From the NCBI RefSeq assembly GCF_036785885.1, contig NC_092314.1, forward strand, positions 15,893,638 through 15,957,637: 64,000 nt of DNA, read 5' to 3'. Source of the stretch: Coffea arabica (taxonomy: Eukaryota; Streptophyta; Magnoliopsida; Gentianales; Rubiaceae). Positions 54,650 through 64,000 of this stretch are shown one piece after another. The position numbers and the translations under genes are program-made. The notes beneath the pieces were generated by a model. The model worked only from the letters and a program-made list of their open reading frames with translations, had not been told where the DNA came from and did not search any database. Each line of letters starts with the position of its first letter. Positions within the stretch are counted from its first letter, which is position 1.

Positions 54650-57600
54650 TGTATAAGGTTGATCGAAATAATAATTCACTTGGAGTACTCCAGGGTCAAA
54701 CATATAGGAATGAGTTAATTTTTCCTACTTTAATTACTCTAATAAAAATAATAAAATTTAAATTTAGAGGGTTTTTAATCACTAATTACGAAATTAAATA
54801 AATAATTGATGGGTATTTTATATACGTGCAAGTTTAAAAAAAAAAACCGAATTACACCCGTTCACTGCAAATATACAAGTCAACTAGTAGTTTAGGGTAT
54901 ATCGGGTCGATCCCACAAGGAAGAGCGAACAATTACTGGTATTACTAAAGCTTTTTTATTATTTAGACTATTAATGAATTATAACAAGTAAAACCTACTG
55001 AACTTATGCAAGAAAATAACAAATGAAAGCTCCTTAGGTTGTGGTATCGCTAACTACTCATACAAGTGCTATACTTGGATCATTGAATACTGCTATCTAG
55101 GCTAGTTATGGTGTAATTTTCTCATGCATATGAAACCTACTTTCGTAGTGAATCAATTATACTCATAACTAATCCATACCTGCTCTCATGGTTATGAAAT
55201 TAGTTACAAGTTCATTTCTTCAGTGAAATTACATGAAATTAATCACCAAAACCACATAGGTGAACCTCTACTTTCGTGAGTATACTTCCTATGTTTAGCA
55301 CTTCTTGAACTAGTGTTAAATCTCAATTTTCATTGCAGAAACAACACCTTATATAATCACAATTAATAGTACCAGATTAATCATGATTTAAAGAGTTAAA
55401 GTGCTAAATAACTTGCTCAAATAATAGCAATCAAATAACCAAATAATAAACACTAACAATCATAGAAAGTTCAACCAAACCCAAGGCATAAACTTTAAAG
55501 ACACATAAAAAACATAAAATCTAGAACTTGTATATTAACTAAACTTGGAATCAAGTACAAAAGATAAAGAGTTGGAAAGAAAAGTAACCCTTGTCACATG
55601 TGCTCTTCCCTTGCCTTCTTCATCTCCATCTACATCTTTGCCTAGCTAATAAACAAGTAGGATGAACTATACTACTCTATACTCAACTACTAAACTAATT
55701 GAACTAAGAAAAACTAGTGAGAACTACATTTTTGTGGAGTTTCTCTAACCTCCCAAAGTTATGAAAATGTTCTTCAAGGCTTCTCTTTATAGAGGAATTC
55801 TAGTTTATGGTGAGCTGTTAAAGTTGATGTAATTGCTTCATGGAATCACCAAAAGATGTTTCTTGACTTCTCCATACTTGCATGCTCAGTTTCAGCCGGA
55901 TTTCTTGCAGATAAATTGGTCAAAATGCTTGTGTGAAAAGAGCACAAATTGCAGAGCCAGTTACGGAGCCGAAAGTAGCGATCCGAGCTCAGATCGCTCA
56001 AAATAGCCCCTCGGATCGCATTTTTCTTCATTTTTATTTTCACTATTCATTGGGATCCGAGCCCTGCTACAGTGGATCTGAGCCTGTATCCTATCGCCTC
56101 GGATCCACTTGTCCAGAAGATCAGACGAGGGCTCGGATCGTATTGGATCCGGGTTCGGATCGATTGCTCTATTTTTTATCCACTTCAACTGATATTTTCT
56201 CAATGTTAGAGGCTGAACTAGCTCTTATGTAAAACATTAAAGTTTTATCTCTTTGAATTAGCTTTCCAATGCATCAAAAATCACCTAATTTGGAGCTCCG
56301 TGGACTGATAAATGAGGAAATTACCCTTGATTGGTCAGAAACTTGTTTCAGCTTCAACCATAGAAAATGTACTTCAATATTTCGACCTTTTGACTATGAA
56401 AACCACCGAACTGGACTTCAATGTCTTCATACCAATTGTAGATCTTTCTCTTGTCTTCAAAATGGTATAAGAATCACCTCAATCCGATCATTGTCGCCCA
56501 AGATATCGCCAAAATACCACAAGGTGTCAAAGCTGTGAAACTCCTTTTCTTTAGAACTTGATTGCATTTCATCTCTTGCACTTCATATTCTCTTTTTATC
56601 ACTTAAAACCATCATCAATCATCCAATTCTCTTCTCAATTTATGTCATTTGATGATTGAATCATTAAACCTACAAAAACATGAAGTTTTCACCATAAAAA
56701 TCCATCGAAATGCAATTTTTAACACTTAAACCCCTAAATGCATATTTTCACTAGAATCTTAGTTAATTAACTATAAAACTAATTAAAACACACCAAAACT
56801 AACTAATAAAATACACTAAAAACACGTAAACTATGCACTTATCAATAATCAAATCAAATAAGATATAGGTGAGAAAACAATTAGCAAAAGACAAGAGTTT
56901 CAAATTTTGATTCATAATTGGAATCATTATCCAATTATTTTCTTAACAAGTCAAAGACGTATCACGTAAAGGTATTTTAATTATCTCTCGATACATCTAA
57001 ATTGTGTCTAATGAAATCTCACATTGCTCTCGAGATCATAGGTATTTAATTAAACCCTTTAAGATTTTAGGTGATACGATTATGCCATACAAATCCTAAC
57101 CCACATTCATAATTAGGTTAAGTAAGTTTATTTATCTAATATATGGTTGTATATCGCTTCTCAATTCAATACAAACCCTAAAAGCATATCTATAGTGGCC
57201 AAACATAAATATGTAATAAAGGCAAGATAGATAAATCAAAGAAAAATTGAATAATTTATCTAGAACAAATAATCAAATCTCCTTCACAAAATCTTAAGTC
57301 TAGATATAAATTAGTTCAACATATTCATAGATAAATCCAAGAATTCAAATGAAAGACAAAATAAGAAGTTAAAAGTAAAGAAAACTTCTCAATTTTTCCC
57401 TGCTCCAATCTCCATCTTGAACTTTCTCTTTGATTCTTCAACACTTCCTTTGTAATCTCTCAAGAAAAGAAGATATAAAAAGGATGAACTAATGTAATCT
57501 AAATGCTTTCTAACCTAAAAATATCCTAGAATGTCCTATTTATAGTCTCTCAAAGTTGCATCCGAAATGTGGTAGGAATAGGTCTTGAAAACTTACCAAA

Positions 57601-57970
57601 AATCGAGTTTGAATGGGATTTCCAATAAAGTTCGGCCCGAAGACCGGCTCTAACTCTAGCCGCGAACTTGTTTCGATGCTCAAAAATCAGAGTAAATTCT
57701 TAAATTGTGATGGAAAAAAAAAGTTGTTCTACAAGGGGGTAATTTTTGAAACTAATTCTAGGATTATGGTCTTCACATTTGTGAAACGCGAGTTCAAAGA
57801 CTTCGCATTTCACAAATGCGAGGTCAGTGTTTCAGGAAAAAAGAGAAAGGTTTTGGGAAAAAGTCAAAAACAACGAAGTAAGCTCGTATGCGCCAAATGC
57901 GAGCCGAGGTACCTCGCATTTCTCGAATGCGAGGTACTCAATCTGAAAAAAAGGCAGAGCTCCTAATTAC
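54650..57970. mobile_element. LTR-like repeat interrupted by a solo LTR
   Basis: The left part (to 54806) has CAGGGTCAAACATATAGGAA. The right part resumes at 56850 with CAAATCAAATAAGATATAGG and continues through GTATCACGTAAAGG and GCGAGGTACCTCGCATTTC phrases. The layout (GGGTC-AAC-cATAGGAa near one end) follows the LTR family at 48161. Its outer ends are not clear. Confidence 0.4.
54807..56844. mobile_element. Solo LTR, 2.04 kb, TSD ATAAT, nested
   Basis: Starts TGATGGGTATTTTATATACG and ends ATGCACTTATCA, with identical ATAAT on each side (54802-54806, 56845-56849). Has GGGTCGATCCCACAAGGAAG near its left end and repeated GGATCCGAGC/CTCGGATC phrases around 55980-56160. No internal region is attached. 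Confidence 0.8.
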
Positions 57971-60595
57971 GGCATTCAAATCTGTCTCCTAACCTGCAGA
58001 AATTGGAGCTCACTCTCTCTTCTCTTTTGCTGAGCTAGAGACCAGTCCAAGCTTCCAGGATCGGCAGACGAAATCCCTCACATCTTTCTCGTCGGAAGCT
58101 CTGCGCCATTGTAGAGCTTGGACCCCTGTTCGGAACCCATTTCTGCCAAGCTAGCCAGCTGCGCAAAATATAAATTACTATAATTTGTAGCTTATCACTG
58201 TGCTTCACGGCTTCGGAATATTTCACTGGCTCTGCAAAATGGTCTATTCAATTTGTTCATTCACCAAGATTTTTATGCTATTTCCATTCAAAAGCAATAG
58301 CATAATTAGCAATGGTCATGTGACACTAACGATCAGAGACTTAAGAAGAGCTCTGTTGTGCTGTTGCCACCAATCACATGGAAAGCGTCCAAAATTAAAG
58401 TTTAGAGTAAGAGAATAGAAAAGTGATTCAAGTTCGAAGGTACGAAGCAAAATTTGTCCTATGTTACAATATTTCTTTTAGGGTCTATAAGGGTAAATGT
58501 GGAACAAAATGTGATGACACCATTTCTTGTCAATTTATTCCATTTCTTTTACTGATATGGGCTGAATTGGTTACTACATTAGTTAAAGTAAGAATGGTCA
58601 GCGTAATATTGAAAATAAGAGGGATACTGAAATTGTCCAAAACTTCAGTCAAGGTTTATGAAATTATCCAATAGTTTAAGTAGCTGTTCCTGTTGCTTGT
58701 ACAAGAGTGAATCTTCTCTGTTATCTTGAACGAGCTAAGAATTCGTCGAATTCCACACTTTATTATTGACTAATGAAGCGTCCACATCTCAAGTCTCCGG
58801 ACGCCGGAATAAAGAATTTATTGTCCTTGTACAAGTTACAGCCTTTCTTGACTGCTAAAGTTGATAGTTCAGCTAATGATCATTAAGAATTATAAGATAA
58901 TGTGGCTATTGTTCAATCTCTGGATACTGGATAGGATATCAATCTCCTTTTTATTTTTTTTTTGTTTGTTTGTTTTTTTAGGTAAGATAGACGTTCCTTT
59001 GAATATTATCATTTAAATTTTTTTTTTGTATTGAGTGAATTGGACTGCCCTTATTTTTGAAAACCAAAGTTGTCCTACCACATGGAATCAACTTCACATC
59101 TAAAATCACTCAGTATTGCTTATTCATAGATGCAAGTAGGTCTTCGATACAATAAAAGAGTGACTGAAAAGATCCCTTGTCTTGAGATGTAGTACTCGTT
59201 GCAAGCTAGTCACATTTTTCCAATTTCTTGTTTGAATATATGAAAAATTCTAGCTTGGGGTTATTTGAAATTGTTAAATCTAAGGAGCCCTGTTGTTCTC
59301 GTCAATTCTTCGAATAAACTCCAAATTCATTAATATATTTGTGTTTTTGGAACATTTTGTTGAGCAGCTAGTGAGATTGAAGGATGGTTTCAAGAAATTC
59401 ATATATTTGGGATATATTTTGAAATTTATCGTACATTTACCTTGAAGATCAGAAGAAAATTGAGGCAGAATTGAATTATTACTAAGAATGGTGAAGGGAC
59501 TTAGCATTAAGTCAAATCTAGAACAAAGGCTAATTTATTTTGAGGTGGATATTGAAGCAGCTGACATCAAATGGATCTTGCTGCTTAAGTCTTTATCTTA
59601 AAGTACTTAATTTAGCAATGCTCTCCATTTTAGCAATGTACTTAATTTACCTTAATTTAGCCTATGGCGTGCTTTATACGCAGCATTTGTGATCTTCCTA
59701 AAACTAAAACATTAAAGGATGAAAAATAATCATACAGATTACTAAAAGTATTTTGATTACTATACTTAAGCTATTATATTTAAGGAAATTGATGGTGCAT
59801 TGACAATCTAATCTAATCTAATACTATATAAAAGCGTTGATGGCTGCTCAGGGAAACAAATTGTCAACCAAGGGTACTTAGATTTCAATAGAGGGAGATG
59901 ATGACAAACCAAAGGAATAAATCTTCGAACAGGACCTAGCATTGACCACAAGGTGCTCAATTTTTTTTTAACTTATTATTATTATTTTTTTTTTTTTGGT
60001 TTTGACGATTGCTTAGTGAAAAGTTTAGAAATTAGAGATTTTGAATTCAAATTCCTTTTCAACCCCTATACTGCTTAAATTCCATCCTTCCTTTATTTGA
60101 AAAAATTTAAGACAAAAAAACTAAGATTTAAAAAAGTTTACCATTATCAAGATTCTGAACTGCTCTGCTTTCAGAACTTCTAAACATAAATATACCTAGC
60201 TTCTAGTAAGTTATTTGTCACCATCCAAGCCCATGGTTGGCCCAAATAATTTTTGTATCGAAATTCACTGTCCCAAAATGGTTATTCCAAATAACTAGTA
60301 ACTTATGAGACCAAATCTTATATAATATCAATCCTTTTCCTCTCCCACTTCCAACGTGGGACAAGGGGCATCACATTATTACTTACCAACATATTTTTTT
60401 TTTCCTAAACGTGAAAATTATATCCCAAAACCTACAAAATATCAAACTTATACAATTAATTTCACAATCCGTATTTGTTGTGTAAGTGCGTACAACTATT
60501 AGAGGTAATATCTATATTATACCATGGAGTTGAAACTGATAATTGAAGATGCCCTAAATCAGTAGAATGTAAAAATGCTGAATTTGCCTAGAGGC
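57971..60595. other. No recognised gene
   Basis: AT-rich DNA with short open frames only. A triple AATCT (59810-59822) and T/A runs near 59960-59990 are the only simple structures. Confidence 0.4.
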
Positions 60596-61560
60596 TGACA
60601 GGTTGTCAGGCTTGTGCAATAATAAAAACCTGCTCAACTAAAGTTAATTTTGTAAATAGTGGTAAGCAAGGTCGGGTATAACTGTTTCTTTTCAAATTTA
60701 CAGTAACCGGGGGGTGTTTTTGTGCAGAAGATGACAAACAAAGAAAATCTAAGAAGCTACTAAAAATTAAATAACAATCTACTAAAATCAAATGAGTGAT
60801 AATTAAGAATCTAGCCAAGAAATAACTTCAGCAATGGTTCACCTAATTGATCATCGATGCAAAGCCAATTCCAATTATTTACTAATAAATAGGTTATAAC
60901 TGTCAAACAAGCGATGACAGTCAATCTCTCCTTACTGTGTCGGTGATTAAGGTACGCCCGTTAATCACTGCCCTAATTGGAAAATAATCCTAGGTATGTC
61001 TGTAAGATTTAATTCTCCAATTGCCTTACGTTTAGAGGAGCCCTATTCTAACCAAATAACACACTACCAGGGTTATTTTAGATTAGCCCACGTATTTTCC
61101 TGACACAAAACCAATCATGTCAGTTGTCACTATATCAAGGCAATTAAACAATTACGGATTTAATGATCTAATTGATAATAGATTACCAAATTAACTAATT
61201 ATCTGGATCCAAGACAACCGATTAATTAAAAAACCATAAGTACTGAAATTAAAGAATATGCGAATACCAATAAATAAAAGAAAAGATAAAATTAAATCGA
61301 TCTCACAATTTTTAGGTAAATCAAAACTTCCGTTGTTCCTTGACTAGACAAAGGGATTTAACTCATCCCTTGTCTACTCCTGCGGAAGAGCAACTAAAGA
61401 CGAAAAGAAAAGTCAAAGGCTAAGCTGCCCTCCTCTGACATGCGTAGGAAAGAAAAATATAAAAAAGAGATCCCAGCAAAAAGTTAAAGAAAACAACTCT
61501 TAGTTGCTCCTGCCATGCGCAGGAGGAGTCCTACTCAAAAGCATCCGTTTCCATTCCTAT
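60596..61560. mobile_element. LTR-like repeat related to the solo LTR at 48161
   Basis: Starts TGACAGGTTGTCAGGCTTGT and shares GGTACGCCCGTTAATCACTG, AATAATCCTAGGTATG and CAATTACGGATTTAAT phrases, in order, with 48161-48760. The right end and a target duplication are not certain. Confidence 0.55.
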
Positions 61561-62343
61561 CAAATTGCAATCCTCTCTAATGCCTAACTATTGTGCGGCG
61601 GCCCCCACCAGCAAAAAGGAAGCCTTGCCTTCATCCAATAGATAAGTACTTGTGGTCCCAATTCAGTCAGATGTAGAAACAAAGCAGTCCAAATGTGCAA
61701 CAACTACTCCAAAGACTTGAGTAATTAAAATTGATGGGCAGATTACCCCAAGCAAATCAATTTGACACAACTGATCACCAAAAAGCAAAGGAAGGGCACA
61801 GTAGCCCCCCAATTCAACAAACAGGCACAGAAAAATACCCAACTAACGGCACTTCAAGGGGCACAAGACAGAAACTAACAAAACATAACTCAAGTGATAT
61901 CCACAAGGACCCCAACAGAGTAGTGAATTCAACCAATTTAAGCAAGTGAAACTCAACAAATGTCACCAAGTGGACAGTCAATTACCCAATTCAAACGACC
62001 AAAATTAGCAATAGAGCCAAGCAACAGGCAATTCCAGCAACCACCATTTAGAATTCGAGAAACAATTCAAGTACTAAAACTCAAAAGTCAAATACGCAGT
62101 CAAGCACATAGGATTAAGAAATTTAAAGCAACACCGCAATCAGTACCTCTGGTGTACTCACAGGGAGGAGTTAAATCAAACGGACAACCCAAGAAACTGA
62201 CGCCACTAAATTCCAGCAGAGGAGTCCTTTAGTGAGGCCAATAAGGAAACCCAGCAAAGGATATTCAAAACAGGCAGGTAATAGGCGTAATGGTACCTCC
62301 ACCGTGGTGATAGAGAGAAGGAGAGAGAGAGACGTGACCGTGG
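61561..62343. other. No recognised gene; upstream flank of ARF copy B
   Basis: A-rich sequence with Gln/Asn-rich accidental frames, then a GC-rich rise from about 62290 leading into the ARF-linked ORF. Confidence 0.4.
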
Positions 62344-63566
62344 GTGGAGTGTGGGTATGGTGAAGGCGGCGACTGGTGGTGCACAGGGGCTGTTGCAGAG
62401 AAGTGGGAGCGAGTTGGTGGCGGCGTGGGCAGGGGGCTGAGCTCAAAAGCAGCGTGGCTGTCTGGCTGCGGCTGTGCACAGCGTGTGGCTGAGAGGCAGA
62501 GTGAGGGAAAAAAGAGGGGCAGCAGTGTAGCTATAGCTACTGCAGTGGTGGGCACGATCGTGAGGTGGGCATGTGCTGGGCCGTTGGTGACAGTGCCTCG
62601 TCAGAAAGAGCTTGTGTACTATTTTCCTCAAGGCCACATAGAACAGGTTTTCTTAATTAATTTTTTTTATTCAAATGCTTTATCGTTAATGTTCATTTTC
62701 AGATTCATGCAAGTTTTTCATGGGTTTCTTCATTTTTTTTTGTCTTCGTGCATTTACATTTATCTGTCTAAATGCTTTATCAGCAATTTTTGTTTTCAGA
62801 TTCATACAAAATTTTCCTGGGTTTCTTCATTTTTATGTCCTATCTTCATTTACAAGCCTATTATGCTTCACTGCTTTGAAAGATAGTATTTTTTTTTTGT
62901 TAATTTTTGGTAACTTTTTACGTATCATACTTGGTGTCAGCTCAAAGGGGGGAATATTTCGGAAACTTTATTGTCCTTTCTGTATTTTTTTGGGTGAATG
63001 TACTGCTGTATATGGAGGCCGACTTGTCATGGGTTTTGTTCCTCTCCTTAGGTTGAAGCGTCAACTAATCAGGTTGCATACCAGGCGATGCCTGTTTATA
63101 ATCTGCCTTGGAAGATCCTTTGTCGTGTGATTAATGTTCAATTAAAGGTATTTCAAGTTCGACCATCAGGTCATCAGCTGTTAATTTTGAGGTTCTACTT
63201 GTCACTTGTGTGTGTGGTTTATAACTGGATGTAAAATGTATGAACATATGCAGGCTGAACCTGACACTGATGAGGTGTTTGCGCTAGTTACTCTGATGCC
63301 TGAGCCAGATGTGAGTCTCCATATGGAACCATGTTCATTGCATGTTTACCTTGTCTTGGAATTGGTTATTTTCTTGGAATTTTCAATTTTTTTTATATGG
63401 TCAATGGCAGCAAGATGAGAATGCTGCGAAGAAAGAGCCAGTGCCACCCCCTCCGTTGAGGTTCCATTTGCATTCTTTTTGTAAGACTTTTCCTGCATCT
63501 GATACAAGTACTCATGGTGGATTTTCAGTGCTGAGACGACATGCTGATGAATGTCTGCCACCACTG
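62344..63566 (+). CDS. ARF2-like auxin response factor, copy B (5' part, continues past the window)
   Basis: Exons: 62566-62646 ([27 protein letters not shown]), 63052-63147 (VEASTNQV to [12 protein letters not shown]), 63254-63310 ([19 protein letters not shown]) and 63411-63566 ([29 protein letters not shown]). All four are in phase with good splice sites. The family start (LWHACAGPLV) is cut at the Trp. Upstream, an open frame from an ATG at 62344 adds about 74 unrelated residues and runs straight into the ARF sequence, so a chimeric start is possible. Otherwise the true first exon is lost. The remaining exons lie beyond 64000. Intron 62647-63051 contains a ~105-bp internal duplication. 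The family is certain. Activity is open. Confidence 0.75.
62655..62840 (+). repeat. ~105-bp tandem duplication in an ARF intron
   Basis: AAATGCTTTATC, TTTTCAGATTCAT and GGGTTTCTTCATTTTT occur twice in the same order, near 62673 and 62770. Confidence 0.7.
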
Positions 63567-64000
63567 GTGAGCATGGTTCGAAGTCCCGGCCGAGTCCTTA
63601 TCGTCTCGACCCCTACTGATACGATACCGTGACGAAACGATATCGAAATACTTGACTCGCCGAGAAATCGGCCGAGTCGTCACCGCGACGGATTGACTCG
63701 GCCGAGTCACACCGACTCACTCCGAGTTATCCCGAGTCAAGACGAGAAATCAGCCGACATATACTGCGACGGATTGACTTGGCCGTTTCTTTTGCTATTT
63801 TTTTAATTATTTTTATTTAGCATACTTTTTTATATTATTAACAATTTTTAGAATATTAAATACTTTAAAATTTGTGTCTCACCGAGACCGCAACTGATAT
63901 GCCGAGACCGATATAGAACGTTCCGGGCCGTGACCGCGACCGCGACCATGACTTTGAACCATGCTGGTGAGTGCTTTTACAAGGCTTGAAGTGTTTTATT
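63342..64000 (+). repeat. Terminal duplication: copy of window bases 1-659
   Basis: Every base of 1-659 aligns here with about ten substitutions and one T insertion. It covers an ARF exon, the intron and the whole 391-bp MITE. Confidence 0.97.
63572..63963. mobile_element. hAT-like MITE, copy B (orthologous insertion)
   Basis: The same element as 231-621 at the same intron position, with TSD CTGGTGAG at 63564-63571 and 63964-63971. Confidence 0.85.

Noticed and set aside
57613..57966. 117-codon forward frame in the LTR-like repeat
   Set aside because: Runs over GCGAGGT/ACCTCGC palindromic LTR sequence; no homology.
61731..62232. Gln/Asn/Pro-rich frames upstream of ARF copy B
   Set aside because: A-rich composition and no recognisable domain; probably retro-element spacer.

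Overview
The window looks like AT-rich nuclear DNA of a flowering plant, probably a eudicot. I do not try to name the species. It has plant-type genes with GT-AG introns (auxin response factor, glycine-rich protein family, receptor-like kinase) buried in plant transposons: Tekay-like, Tat/Ogre-like and Athila-like Ty3/gypsy elements, CACTA, hAT and Mutator-like elements. There are no bacterial-type operons, rRNA or tRNA genes.

Layout. 1-7157: a decayed ARF2-like auxin response factor copy (copy A). One of its introns carries a complete non-autonomous CACTA transposon (820-6116) and another a 391-bp hAT-like MITE (231-621). 8268-9042: a broken glycine-rich-protein gene. 9197-11236: a Mutator-like element with a second, hairpin-forming element (9495-10475) nested in it. 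11600-17590: LINE scraps, a 502-bp MITE with a perfect 10-bp target duplication, and low-complexity DNA. 17591-19030: a hAT transposase remnant. 19050-24160: the 3' end of a Tat/Ogre-like retrotransposon with a 36-bp minisatellite and a GA-rich LTR. 24250-28265: the 3' end of a Tekay-like element with its LTR. 28266-33930: a receptor-kinase tail, LINE scraps, a MITE and a diverged ~700-bp duplication. 33935-44157: a full-length Tekay-like retrotransposon on the minus strand with two LTRs, TSD AAAGA, tRNA-iMet primer site and an extra ORF ahead of gag, but lacking the integrase core. 44340-46170: an Athila-like remnant. 48161-49430 and 54807-56844: two solo LTRs with perfect TSDs. 50230-50610: a CACTA end. 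52181-53295: an apparently intact two-exon gene for a secreted Cys/His-rich repeat protein. 60596 onward: an LTR-like repeat. 62344-64000: a second ARF2-like copy (copy B).

Two results stand out. First, the minus-strand gene at 53295-52181 reads without interruption through a plausible splice junction. It encodes a 200-residue secreted protein with five six-cysteine modules of 17 residues separated mostly by short acidic linkers. This is the layout expected of a multi-peptide precursor. Second, bases 1-659 recur at 63342-64000 at about 98-99% identity, including the same MITE in the same intron. This implies a tandem duplication with a ~63.3-kb period, or an assembly duplication.

The host genes do not form a pathway. 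Most of the window is transposon sediment between ARF2-like copies. The small secreted-protein gene is the only host gene here that looks complete.
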